From positions 8,394,558-8,458,557 of the forward strand of contig OZ023198.1 of the NCBI GenBank assembly GCA_963995505.1: 64,000 bases of DNA, given 5' to 3'. The DNA comes from Hypericum androsaemum. Lineage: Eukaryota; Streptophyta; Magnoliopsida; Malpighiales; Hypericaceae. Under the pieces are notes generated by a model that saw only the letters and a list, made by a program, of their open reading frames with translations, was not told the DNA's origin and did not search any database. Within the stretch, counting starts at the first letter, position 1. Each line of letters starts with the position of its first letter. Shown piece after piece: positions 23,889-35,891 of the stretch. Both the position numbers and the translations under genes were made by a program.

Positions 23889-24317
23889 AAGATACATGTC
23901 TTAATTGTCTTCATCTGACATTCAATATCCGATTCAAATTCGTTTCCGTAATCTAATGTACCATGTTGTAGCATATATATCCATTGTCGTGCTTCCATAT
24001 GTTCACCAGCTTGAATCATGTCTTTAATACTTTGTTTCCACCAATATTTGTTGAACGTTGTTGAATGCGGTTATGTTCTTCCCTTATAAAAGAGCTCTCT
24101 GCAAAGATTCAGCATCAAAGCGTGGCATGTTAATGGCTTTTGCTCTAACAACCTTCAGACCAAGTCCCTTCGCCTCCGAGCGTAACCTAATTGATTGACT
24201 AATACGATAAGACCATTCATTCACCAATGTTCTAGCCACAGCACGTGTGTTGATCATTAACGGGTCTATTGGATAATTAAACTCGTCTTCTAAAAACCAG
24301 TTACGACCCATCATCAT
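23885..24317 (-). pseudogene. Unrecognised minus-strand ORF convergent with the 23478 ORF
   Basis: From an ATG at 24317 the minus strand reads GRNWFLEDEFNYPIDPLMIN and NMPRFDAESLQRALL, then stops at 24084. After a frame change near 24095 a second frame continues as FNKYWWKQSIKDMIQAGEHM and ends at 23885. Together they suggest a former protein of about 140 aa between the PMD and transposase genes. Its function is unknown; it resembles no transposase domain I know. Confidence 0.45.
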
Positions 24318-24488
24318 GAATAATCACCGGGAGTGTAATGCATCATAATTCTGCTAAAATTGAGTAAAATTAAACATAAACTTTAGGCACACACAAAGTA
24401 TATAAGAGTTGAACACAAAATACAACCAACATCGAGTTTGACATAATAATACAAAGTACTCTCCTTCTAGTTCCAAAATTTTAACAAT

Positions 24489-27203
24489 TCAACATCCACG
24501 GCGGCGTCTACTAGCACTAGCCCCTCCCGATGCAGCAGCCACTCTAGCCACTGCAACCGCTCTTATATTAGTACAATTGGCTTTTGTGTGACCCCTTGCT
24601 TTATAGAGTGTACAGCGGACAAGAGGCACCGTATCCATTTTATTTTGTATGCGCTTCCGTGGCTGAGTCCTCTAATCTTTCATCTAGAATAAGCCTTAGA
24701 ACCGTTGGATCTTTAGGATCTGGCCAATATTTAGGATTGCCAAGAGGAACAAACTTATGTTGGTAGCAAGCTTGCATGGTTTTCAGGCGATAATACTTAT
24801 CCACAAATATCTTGTACTCGAGCCCAAGTTCAGTACAACACGTCATAGCATGTGAACGTGGATAGTGGTAAGCCTGGAATTTACCGTAGCAACAAAATCC
24901 ATTTTCAAGATGAACTGAATGTATTCTATCCCTCTTTTTTATCATATCGTATTTAGTGCGAATTTCGCACTCACCAACTACACCGTTAGAAACTCTCACT
25001 CTGTGTCGTTGGGCCTTTTCCTCCCACCGCTCCAACCTGTTCAGAAGCTTCTTTGACAACACTATATTGACGGTACCACTCTCTTGCATGCACTTGGTTG
25101 ATCTCTCATTAAAATAGTCAGTTAGCTTGTTAAATGTCTCTGCCACCAAGGTAGTCACTGGCAAACGACGAACTTTTTTGAAGACCATATTTACGCACTC
25201 GAAAATATTTGTCGTCATATTACCATAACGGCATCCACCATCACACGCTAAGCTCCACTTGGACAAATCGTGTTCATACATCCAGTTGTATACCTCCTGG
25301 TCGACTTTCCATATTTCTCGCATATTAGCCTTCCACATTTGTGCTTGCATTCCTGCAACCAACATTGTAATAATATTATATATTGAGTAACAACGTATAA
25401 AATAGTATTAGACTAGAAAAGATTTGTTCATGTTACCTGCAATCTTCATGACGACATTCCTTATGGCGTCGTTTTTGAAGTGTTTGTTAAGATTGCTTGC
25501 TATGTGTCGAAGACAATATCGATGGGCGGTATCACTGCCTTCTCCCCAACCATAGTCATCCGTTATTGCCTTCAATATGCCTGCATGTCGATTAGAAATA
25601 ACACATATTCTGCGTCGGTCATGCGTCACATGCCTCCTGATTTGTTCCATGAACCACGGCCACCTACGGTCTTCTTACCCTCAACGAGAGCAAATGCTAT
25701 TGAAATTATAATATTATTACCATCAATAGTAGTGGCGATCAAGAGGACATGCTTGTATTTTCCATACAAGAACGTTCCATCAATCTCCAACACAGGCATG
25801 CAATGTTTGAAAGCTTCAATGCAAGGCTTGAAACCCTAGAAAACTCGTTTGAAGACCTTTGTTCCAGGCATCAGAGGAACCACGCACTACTCTTGACAAG
25901 GGAGAGTGTGAAAATATTCCCATTCAACAACAGTTCCAGATTTTTTGCCTTGCATGCCGCAAACCATTGCGTAAGGCTATTGTATGATTCTTGTCAATCC
26001 CCCCATAACTCTTTAAACGCCTTCTCTTTTGGCCACCAAGCCTTCGTATAAGAGGGTCTATATCCAATGTGGTCATGGAGCTCCGACCTTATAGACTTAG
26101 CCGGAAGTTCTAGTTGTTCCTCTACTCATTTTTTAACAATTTGTGCAATGAAAGCAGAAGTGAGTTGTTTATGATCCTGCGACTTTCGTAGGCGACTACA
26201 GGTATGGGGGTAGGTGTGTTTCACTATTTTTCAAGTACTAAAAACTGTGCCCCTTCTATTCTGTGAGACACAGATCTTCCATTTACAACCATCCGTCTCC
26301 CATTTTTTACACCTCACAGAGAAAGTTTCTGGTCTTGTTTCTAGAGGGTCATACTCACTCCCATCTTTCATCATGAATGCCTTGATCTCCCTCATTGCAT
26401 CAAATTTGCTCTTCCAAATCGTACCCTCCTTCAAAACCAGAACAACTTCCATATGTTGCTCGGTCACAATCTCATTCTTCAGCATAAACACTCATCGATG
26501 ATTGTTCATCGGGTCCAGTCAGAGCCAATTGACCGTATTGTTGTTCTCCATATTATTCCTGAACATAATTCTATTGTTCTTGTTCCTTGTATTATTGTTC
26601 CTCTTCTTCTACTCAGTCTGCTTCGTCTTCGTCGTCTTCTTCTTCTTCTTCTTCTTCTTCGTCTTCGTCTTCGTCGTCATCTTCTTCTTCACAATCAACA
26701 TTGTATGTTGCATATGGAGCCGTCTCTCTAGGATCATTTTCAAACCAATCAAATATTGGTTCAACAGCCATCTCCGTGGACGTACCAGCTTCACACCGAT
26801 GGGGACCACCACTCAATAACTGATTTTCTTCAACGGCCAATGGGTTGTTATCATTACATACCCTCTTCTCCACAATGATATCTAGTGAAATCTGCCTCGC
26901 CATTTGTCCAAAGAAGTTAATCATGGTCTGTGCCATTATCGTAACATCTTCTTCATCGTTAATAAATATTGGACCAAATTGTCCTTTGCCGTAAGGACAT
27001 CTAAATATCAATGGTCCAAATTCTTCGTTTGTACTTATTGGAACCTTTTCATTTACTTTTCTCCGCATGATATTGTAGCTGACAAATTCTTCATGAAACT
27101 TCAACTTCTCTTGCCCACCACCTTGGTAATCAAAATCAGTTTTACTGTTGTTGAAAATTACTCAATAGTATTTCAATTTTATTTTCACAACCCCGTTAGC
27201 CAT
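24489..27203 (-). pseudogene. MuDR/MURA-type MULE transposase, decayed
   Basis: The start MANGVVKIKLKYY (27203) is typical of plant MULE transposases. A Glu/Asp-rich low-complexity run follows (about 26610-26700). Next is the MuDR DNA-binding domain (SKFDAMREIKAFMM to CKWKICVSQ, 26400-26270). The DDE core has VLEIDGTFLYGKYKHVLLIA with the first Asp, then ICVISNRHAGILKAI where the family has Asp for this Asn, then HRYCLRHIASNL. An 84-bp GT-AG intron (25353-25436) precedes GMQAQMW. A SWIM region (CCYGKFQAYHYPRSHAMTCC) and a C-terminal knuckle, RCTLYKARGHTKANC, with Tyr replacing the second Cys, follow. Stops and frame changes lie at about 25840-26130. It normally binds the TIRs and excises the element; this copy should be inactive. 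Confidence 0.9.
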
Positions 27204-27379
27204 TATTAACACTACAACAAAAAAAAATTGTGATTCTATATTAGCAAAATAAAATATTATTTATATAAACGAATATGTCATATAAACAGACATTCTTCTC
27301 CATTATTTATAAAATTTTGGTCCGAAAAGTGGACAACAACCGTCTCCGAAGGTGCTAAGCCGACCACCTTAAGAACCAG

Positions 27380-27735
27380 ACTAAATCTGTTAGGACCGTA
27401 AGGGTTGGTCACTTTTTTTTACTCGACTATCCGGTTCGACCAGAATTGACCAAACCAAACCAACAATATCAAAAAAATCACACTCAAAATCAGGTCGGAC
27501 CGGACAGGTTGGTGAGTTTTTTACTTCGACCATCCGGTCCGACCAAAAATTACCCAGCCTGCCAAAAAAATTTTAAAAACCATATAACTGGTCAGACTGG
27601 TCAGTTTTTGAATCGGACCATCTGGTCCGACCATATTTTTCCCAACCCAACCCACAAAATTTTAAATAAATCACTTAACACACTCGAAAAATATGCTAGG
27701 GCCGGACCAGGCGGGTTGGTCAGTTTATTTTTTCA
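27380..27735. repeat. Imperfect repeats of about 90-120 bp rich in GGTCCGACC
   Basis: Four diverged units, each with a GGTTGGTCAG-like start and a CCATCCGGTCCGACCA core followed by an A-rich part, lie upstream of the transposase start inside the MULE. Confidence 0.6.
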
Positions 27736-28186
27736 TTTTCTAAAACAATATTATTCTAAACATTATAAATATTTCGAGAAAAGTTGAGAAATGACGATTA
27801 TTTTTCCCTAAATATTTCTTCTCATAATTCTCATACATCTCGTATGTCTAAAACATCCACTAAAATAGACAAAGTATTGTTAACGTTCTCTTACATTACC
27901 TATATCGTATGAACTAAAATAGACAAATTATTCATAATTAATAAGCAGGCTCTACATATAAATCAAAATATTTAAGTAAATTAATTACCTGAAAGTTGGT
28001 CGGCATAGAGGATGAGAAATATGAAAGACAGAGAGAATGGTTGAATGAAGAAATGGAACGCTCATGATCAATTATATCGGGGGTAATCCATATCCGAAAT
28101 CTGTATATCCAATTTTTTTTGTCGGATCTTGGTCGATATCTGAAATCTGTAAAAGTAGATTTCGGATATCGACCAAGATCCGACAA

Positions 28187-28407
28187 AAAAAGTTGGATAT
28201 CGACCAAGATCCGACTTTTTTGGTCGGATGTTAGATTCGACTAAAAAAGTCAGATCTTGGTCAATCAGACTAAAAAAGTGAGATTTTGGTCCAAGATTCG
28301 GAAAAAAAGTGTCTGTCCCACGTAGACACCGAATCCACAATACTTGAAATTGTAACACTTTTTTCACAATATCTGATAAATAGTAATATTATTCGGACAT
28401 TTTATCC
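28187..28407. repeat. Right terminal inverted repeat of the MULE
   Basis: Inverse of 17339-17560. GACCAAGATC/GATCTTGGTC motifs recur just inside it (28124, 28159, 28197, 28251), often within GATATCGACCAAGATCCGAC. It ends GACATTTTATCC, right against the 9-bp target duplication. Confidence 0.85.
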
Positions 28408-28416
28408 GTACGAAAG

Positions 28417-30135
28417 TATACTTTTTAAAAAATATATATATTATGAGATAAAGCTAAAGGAACAACCATGAATCCTTCGGCCTAGTAGGCTACAACTTAA
28501 GCTATGAGAGATAAGCTCATGAAATTGAGGAGGGGGTCCCAGAAGGAGAAAAACAAAAAGTATATGATATAATAGAGCCTGTCACATACATGACAACTCA
28601 CACACAGTTAAGATTCCTTGAATTTTAGGCTTAGTAGGCCGTTTCCCATTTGTGGCTAAAGTCCAAGAGCCTAGACAAAACCTTGTAGTGGAGACAGAAA
28701 TGGCAACCCACCAAATGTCTGTACCATCACCACCAATATTAATACTTGTTTATTTATACAAATATTATTTGTTTATTGATTACTTCAGTTTAAAATGGAT
28801 AAAACTTTTAAATATGTAAAAAAATTTCTAAAATATTTAACACTAGTATATTTTTAACTAGTCAAAATTTGGATAAAATAGAACAATTTTTTATTGATTA
28901 ATCTAAGTAGATTCTATTTTATTACTCATATGTTCTTGTTGTTCCTTTTGTCCTTGTTAACTGTGATATTATTCTATAAAAAAAACTGTGATATTCCTAA
29001 CTGGCATACAAGATATTTCACTTCTCGGGCACATGCACCGAGCATAATATTTTAAATATATCTTGTCAAAGCTGTATGACCAATTGTTTATCTCAAAAAA
29101 AAGCTATACCAATTGAGATACGATTTTTTTTTTAATCAGTAGATTTTTATTAACAGTAAATTATTTACGTATTGCTTGTAAAATTTCCTCCTATAATACT
29201 ACGAGGTTGCAGTTTACAGTCATCATATAGACATATAATGTCATTTTCGCCCCCGGTGGAACATATCAGTAGTGGAGACTTACCATCCCAACAACTAATT
29301 GATCGACATATGTGATTTGTACTAAATTGCTAGAAAAAAGAACTACTAGTTAGCCCTGATCCAATTCGATTTTAACCATGAAATTATCACCAATTTGTCG
29401 ACAGTTTTGGTTTACATTTTTTACAGCAGTTACGGTATCAAACTGATACGTTTAATGGTACTTGTAAACAAAAAAAAGTACTTTATAACTTAACTTTATA
29501 CAAAGTAATATTAAGCTTTACATCCAAAACCATGTTCTTATTTCATATAATTTTATAAAAAATAAAAATTTTAAATCTTGAAAAACCCATAACTTACTAT
29601 TTTGAATTTTAAAAATAATCATTAAGGGTGGGTTTTTATTTAGCTAGTTGTTTATAAACTGTGCCCGAGAAGTAACTGTCGATTCCCAGTTTGTTGTCAC
29701 GGTGAACAATTTTTTCAACCATAACCAATAATTTTGTAATCGTGGCTAGGTCAAATATTTAAGTACCTGAAAAAAGATCTATGTTTTGCAAACATCTTTC
29801 TGATATCAGTTTAGTACTTTTTCATCAATGGTCTTTTTTTTTGTATAGGTAGAATTTTAATTCAATGCAAAACATGTACCAGTAAGTTGCAAATACATAG
29901 TTTCCACCAAGCAGTTAGTGAATTGCATCAACACTAGCAATCGCAGGGATCCATAATAACCACCAAAGGCATCCAGACCCATAGAAAGAAATGAAGAGAA
30001 GAACGTCCTGAAACCGGACTAGAATGCCCACTTCGCGAAACACCTAAAGATGGAATGCAGAAGTTGCTCGAAATGCACTAAACTTCCCAGTGTTTAAAAT
30101 AGTACATGATTTTCTTACAACCAGTTACATCAACC
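28417..30135. other. AT-rich intergenic DNA
   Basis: No coding region is recognised. A poly-T at 29833 followed by GTATAGGTAGAATTTTAATTC looks like the poly-A end of a minus-strand LINE fragment that runs up to the Copia insertion, but no target duplication was found. Confidence 0.45.
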
Positions 30136-30140
30136 GACTA

Positions 30141-30751
30141 TGTTAGAAAAATATTCGGTTAGGAGGATGAAATGTGGTAGAAGTAGCACAAGTTTCAAGG
30201 ATCTTTTGATTCTTTAAAATGAATAATTAGACCTTCCGAGTGAATCTCGCGAATATAACGGATCAGTGAATTATCGCTCTCGGGATTCAATGAAGGCCCA
30301 ACTCCATCGTCGAGTTCAAGGTTTGTACTACCTCGACCCGACATGAACGCACTAGAAAAGATTTCTGATGATGCCTTGGATGAAGGAGAGTAGGGAGGAT
30401 TTGGAAAGCTAGATCTTTGAATGAAACCAAAAACCAGTTATTTATAGAGATTGACACCATCTTTTGATGCCTCTTCATCACCAGAAACGTCCTTGGAACA
30501 AGTGACAATGGTGGCTTATGGATTGAGTCACTTTTCTTGAATTTAAACTCAAGGGCCACCACTTTTTGAAAGGCCACGACCGTGGCAAATCTCTGTAACT
30601 TGATTCATTTTTTCTTTCGGAAGACCATGACCGTGGCAAATCTCTGTTTCTCAAATTGTTGTAGATCATAAAATTTCTTTTCCGAAAATATATTATAATA
30701 GCGAAACAGATAAATGAGTCAAAAGTTATGCTTCTTTGAAAATATCCAACA
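30141..30751 (-). repeat. 3' LTR of the Copia element
   Basis: 611 bp, TGTTAG...CCAACA on +. The polypurine tract follows at 30752-30766 (minus strand AAAATAAGGGGAGAA), marking this as the 3' LTR of a minus-strand element. Confidence 0.9.
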
Positions 30752-31522
30752 TTCTCCCCTTATTTTCAAAACTTTAAAATAGTAAACAGATAAAAGTTGG
30801 AACAACAGAGTGACTGCATCACTTAAGTGACTGCCTACCTACCCGCGAGGGATCAAGTCAACGTAGTTCAAGCTAGGATAGGAATGAGCATCATCGTAGA
30901 AGCCAATACATAAATGATAGGTATCTTTTTTATTTGAACCTTCACTTAGTGTAAGAAATTCAAAGCCTTATCGAGGTTCTATGGTGAACGAGTCTTGAAC
31001 CAAGTACCCCTTACGATAAAATCAGAACCTCCACACATATTGACTTCGGAAGCTAGTGTATTTTATAGCTCACACGTTAATGGCCATGTGCTTATATCCT
31101 GAATTCATGAGTCTTCTTAGAGAGCGGTCTTACTCTCTTAGGAAATAACCTAATTTTTGTACTCATATAGGTAAGTCTCTTAGGGTGCTTCTGCGAGACA
31201 CCTATAACTAACGTACACTTATTAAGAATTTGCATTCATCCTCGTCCATGCAGAACGACTGCACCAATTTAGAAATGGGAAGTTTAACTTGGTGCACCAT
31301 AACCACTATAATGACTTGTTGGTACCCATTGAGCCTTGTTTATCCATTTCAAAACATAGGTTGGATTTCCGTCATTGGCGGTCAACCTTCTTTCACAGAC
31401 CTTAGCCCTATTTTCTTATACTTTATTAAAAATATTACCTTTGGTAGACTCTTCGTAAAAAGATCAGACAAGTTCTTCTTCGTTTCAATATAGTTAACCG
31501 TAACTACTTATCTTTTGAGTAA

Positions 31523-34500
31523 TTATCTTACCATTTGAAGTCTAAGACTTGCATGTCTAGACTTTTCATTATAAGTCTTGTTAGAGATATTATAGATCGT
31601 ATCTTGATTGTCACAGTTAATCAAGACTGCTGGAGATGGCTTCTTCCAAAGTGGGATCTCGACAAGTAAATTTTTAAGCCATTCTGCCTCTTTACTCGCA
31701 TTGGCAAAGGCTGTCAATTCTGGCAACATCGTTGAATCAGAAATACAAGTCTGCTTCTTGGAACCCCAAGACACCGATGCACCTCCTAATGTAAATATTT
31801 ATCCAGTAGTTGACTTGGACTTAGATTCTACATTATTCCAGTTAGCATCACTATATCCTTCCAATAAAGCGGGATAGCCTTGGTAATGTAAATCATAATT
31901 TATGGTTTCCTTCAAGTATTTCAACACTTTTACAAGTGCTCCCCAATGTTCAACTCCGGAGTTACTTGAGAAACAACATGGCACTCCCACGGCTTGTGCT
32001 ATGTCCGGTCTTGTGCAATGCATAACATACATAAGACGCTCAATGACACTCGAGTACTCAAGTTGTGCAAGAGTACGCTGGGTATACTTCATTAACTTGA
32101 TACTAGGATCTAAAGGAGTGAGGGCTGGATTGTCACCGTACTCGTCAATGAAGGGTGTTGAAAATATTTATTCTCTTTAGAATACGCCGATATGGAACGC
32201 AGTTCCAAGCCCATTAAATGCCCTTTTCCAGCTTGCTTGACCGGCTTAGTTGACAGCCTTCATTCCAGAGATCAGTGATCTTGAATAAACTCGACTTGGT
32301 AGCCCGTGAGTAAGGGTAGGGGCTAAAACTAACTTAATCAACTCTCCGAACCAAACAAAGGGCTCCGTCCCTACTGCTGAAAAAGCAAAAGCCCCTTAGC
32401 GCCCCGGGACGGGAGTCTCAAAAGTCTCAGACTTATAAGTACTCGTTGGAGGCACCACAAGCCTTGAGAGATGGGTAACCAAAATTCCAGTCGCAAAACG
32501 TTGCTTCAACCTCTTTTCTCGTGGTAGGTGACCATACTTCTTGAGAAATTTCTCAATGTAATGAGATTGGGTTAGTGCCAACTCATCTCCCTTTGTTAGG
32601 ATTTTAATTCCCAAGATCACATCAGCCTCTCCTAAATCTTTCATATTGAAGTTAGAGCAAAGAAACTTCTTCGTTTCTTCTACACACGATATGTTAGTAT
32701 CGAATATAAGCATATCATCAATGTATAAACATAGAATCATGTATCCAAAATCATCACGCTTACTATAGATACATTTATCAACATCATTAATAGTAAAATC
32801 ATAAGATAAGATAACTTTATCAAACTTCTCATGCCATTGCATGAGAGCTTGCTTCAAGCCATAGAGAGATTTTACCAACTTGCAAACTTTCTTCTCTTGG
32901 CCTGGTGGTATAAAACTCTCAGGTCCATTTGATGTAGAATTAACTTGTGAATAGATGCAAGTACAATTAAAAAATGAATAGATGTAATGCGTGCAACAGG
33001 AGCATATGTATCAAAATAATCAATTTCATGTCTTTGTTTATAACCCTTAGCAACTAATCTGGCTTTAAACTTATCGATGGAACCATCTGCATTCAATTTT
33101 CGTTTGAATATCTATTTACATCTTATAGGCTTAGCACCGGGAGGTAAATCACACAATATCCAAGTACCATTAGTCAAAATTGAATTCATCTTATCATTGA
33201 TAGTCTCTTTCCAGAAAAATACATCTCTAGAACTCATAGCCTCTGAATAGATTTTAGGATCATCATCAACATGCATAACATACTTACCAATATTGAGAAT
33301 TTTACTCTTATTATCTTCTACAAGATATGTTATGAATTCTGGACCATAGTTGTTCTCTATTCTTGTTCTCTTACTTCTTCTAGGTTCAACATCTTTCGTA
33401 GGAGCTAAAGTATCATCATTATTGCTTGTCTCTTGAGAGTCCAGACTTAGCAACAATAGATCTCGAACGAGTTTATTTTGGAAACTATATCTAGTTAAGT
33501 TCTCAAAGAATTCTACAATTACAGATTCTATAATCTCAAAGGTATCAAGGATTAAAAAATCTGTAGGTTGTACTACTAAGTGAATAGCCTACAAATGCAC
33601 ATTTATAAGCTCTATTTCCTAACTTTGGTCACTTAGGATCAGGCTTTCTAACATATGTTAAGCAACCCCACACTTTTAATCTTTTCAAGTTAGGTTTTCT
33701 TTTAAACCATAATTCATACGGAGAAATACTCTTCTTTTTCAAAGGAACTCTATTCAAGATATAACATGCCGATAATATAGCTTCACACTACAAAGAATTA
33801 GGGAAACTAGAACTTATAAGCAAAGCGTTATCCATTTCTACCAAAGTTCTATTTTTCTTTTTAGCAATACCATTTTGTTAGAGTGTATATGGTGCAATAA
33901 CTTGATGAACTAATCCATGTTCTTGACAAAATAAAGTAAACTCAATAGGAAAGTATTTTCTACCACGATCAGAACACAATATTTTAATTTTCTCTCCTAG
34001 TTGTGTATCTACTTCAGTCTTGTAAATTTTAAACTTGTCAAAGACTTCATCCTTAGACTTCATCAAATAAACATATGCATATCTAGTGCAATCATCAATG
34101 AAAGTGACATAGTACTTATTTCCACCACGATTCATATGACTTTTTAAATCACCAACATCACAATGTATCAATTCAAGCAAGGCAGAATTTCTAACCACAG
34201 ATTTAAACGATGTTCTATGTATCTTTGCTTGTGCACATATTTTGCATTTAGAAATATTTTCGAAGTTACAATCAGAAATCAAGCCCAATCTTTTCATGTT
34301 TCTAAGAGAATCATAATTCACATGTCCTAATCTAGCGTGCCAAATATCAATAGAGTCAATGATATAAGTAGAATCATTCTTTATTAGATTGAGTTTAATC
34401 ATCCAATTAAAAGTATATCCTTGTCCAACGAATATCCTGTTCTTGGACAGTACAAACTTATCCGACTCAAAAGTAACTTTGAAACTGGCCTTGTTAATAA

Positions 34501-35600
34501 GGACTTCAGAGATAAGGTTCTTTACAATATCAGGGACATGTAGTATATTCTTAAAAGTAAGAGTCTTTTCCGAAGTAAAAGGGAGTTCTACGATGCCTTT
34601 GTCAATAACTTGGCTACCTTGGTTGTTTGCTGAAGTGACTTCGTTTCCTTCTCCGATAACCGACTCATATGTCTTGTAAATTTTTTTATCTTTACAGATA
34701 TGGATGGTTGCACCCGTGTCATACCGCCATCCACCACTATTGTCAACAACAATATTGACACTTTACATTACGGCAACAAGTTTGCCCTTTTTGTCCGCCA
34801 TGTTTGCCTCATTTTTCAAATATTTCTTTCGTTGACGACAGTCACAAGCATAATAGCCGAGTTTTTTATACCAGAAGCAATCGCCCATCTTCTTATCTTT
34901 TTTGTTAGGATTTTTCTTCTTAAACTAAGAGTCATTCATTGGCTTCAAAGAATTCTGAAATTCAACATTGTTAGCCTTAGAAAAATTCTCAGTTTGCTGA
35001 CTATCCTTCATTTCTCGTTTACGAGAGCCCTCTTCGATACAAAGATGATGCTGCAAACCTTCAAGGTCATAGTCAGTTTCAACAAGCTTCAATTTTTTCT
35101 TGTAATTATTTCATGAAACAGGAAGACGGGAGATTATGACTCCAACAACGAATGAAGATACAAGAATAATACCAGCATCCTTGAGATGATTAACGATGAG
35201 TAATAATTTACTGACACAGGCGATAATTGACTTTCTGTAAACCATCTTGAAGTCCATAAAGTTGCATATCAGGAACTTCTTGTTGCTTGCCTCAGAGATC
35301 TTGTACTTGTCCAGAGCGGTCCACAATTCCTTTGTAGTCGGGTTGCTTCGATAGGCATTATAGACATTAGTATCTAGAGCATTCAGGATGTGGCCACAAT
35401 ACATGAAATCTTCTTCTTGGCACTTCTTGCATTTGGCCTTCAATTCGTCACTATTCTCCGCAGTTGCAGTAGGAATCTCCTCCAAGCCATCTTCAAGAAT
35501 GTGCCACAACTTGATGGTGATGAGGAAGAACTTCACCGTCTCTTAACAACGAGTAAAGTTTTCACCATCAAAGCATTACAGGCGGTTCACGGTCTGGTTC
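31523..35600 (-). pseudogene. Copia gag-pol remnant
   Basis: On the minus strand: gag (LWHILEDGLEEIP to LDKYKISEASNKKFL, about 35520-35280); protease with WRYDTGATIHIC (about 34730). Gag-pre-integrase has WHARLGHVNYDSLRNMKRLG (34340). The integrase core contains LIHCDVGDLKSH, FIDDCTRYAYVYLMKSKDE and CSDRGRKY. RT has KFKARLVAKGYKQRHEIDYF (33060) and the active-site stretch LCLYIDDMLIF (32720). RNase H covers 32090-31530 with GYSDANW. The reading frame is broken repeatedly, for example a stop in APYTL-stop-QNG at 33878, a CAA-to-TAA-like change. Confidence 0.9.
32175..32530. other. Foreign, GC-richer insert in Copia pol; possible organelle-derived DNA
   Basis: Minus-strand RT sequence stops matching Copia after HYIEKFLKKYGH (about 32530) and resumes with FIDEYGDNPALTPLDPS (about 32150). 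The roughly 350 bp between are more GC-rich and unrelated, including GACTTGGTAGCCCGTGAGTA and AGCCCCTTAGCGCCCCGGGA. The style resembles plant mitochondrial intergenic DNA, but that identity is inference only. No target duplication is seen. Confidence 0.45.
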
Positions 35601-35672
35601 ATGACTTGTAGAGATTATGCAGCGATGATAGAAATTTCACCCTCCATTGTGTAGGTTTATTCGTTTTAAAAT

Positions 35673-35886
35673 TGTTGAAAAAATATTCGGGTAGGAGGAT
35701 GAAATATGGTATGAGTAGCACAAACTTCAAGGATCTTTCGATTCTTTAAAACGAATAAATCGACCCTCCAAGTGAATCTCGCGAGTACAACAAGTTAGTA
35801 AATTATCGCTCTCAGGATTCAATGAAGGCCCAACTCCGTCTTCGAGTTCAAGGTTTGTACTACCTTGACTTTAAAAATATCCAACA
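35673..35886 (-). repeat. 5' LTR of the Copia element, internally deleted
   Basis: Only 214 bp. Its outer segments match the 611-bp partner up to TTTGTACTACCT..GAC, then jump to AAAATATCCAACA, so about 395 bp are missing. That would remove much of the promoter/R region. Confidence 0.85.
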
Positions 35887-35891
35887 GACTA

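Larger units (their letters stand above)
17339..28407. mobile_element. 11-kb Mutator-like element (MULE) with MURA and PMD genes
   Basis: The ends GGATAAAATGTCTGAATGGT (left) and the inverse of GGATAAAATGTCCGAATAAT (right) belong to inverted repeats of about 220 bp. The flanks GTATGAAAG (17330-17338) and GTACGAAAG (28408-28416) form a 9-bp duplication matching at 8 of 9, the Mutator hallmark. Inside are a PMD pseudogene (+), an unrecognised minus fragment near 22.7-23.0 kb, convergent ORFs at 23478-24317, and a MURA transposase remnant (-). A hAT element, a TATG microsatellite and 77-bp tandem repeats have been added. The gene layout is intact but all genes carry stops, so this copy should be immobile unless helped. 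Confidence 0.88.
30141..35886 (-). mobile_element. Copia LTR retrotransposon, decayed but with both LTRs
   Basis: The LTRs begin TGTTRRAAAAATATTCGG and end ATATCCAACA on the + strand. The perfect 5-bp duplication GACTA lies at 30136-30140 and 35887-35891. The coding order on the minus strand (gag, protease, integrase, RT, RNase H) is that of Copia. Many in-frame stops and a foreign insert in pol make it non-functional. No tRNA-Met primer site is visible next to the 5' LTR (35640-35672). Confidence 0.93.

Noticed and set aside
26587..26823. Ser-rich + frame of 78 residues
   Set aside because: Antisense shadow of the Glu/Asp-rich run of the MURA transposase.
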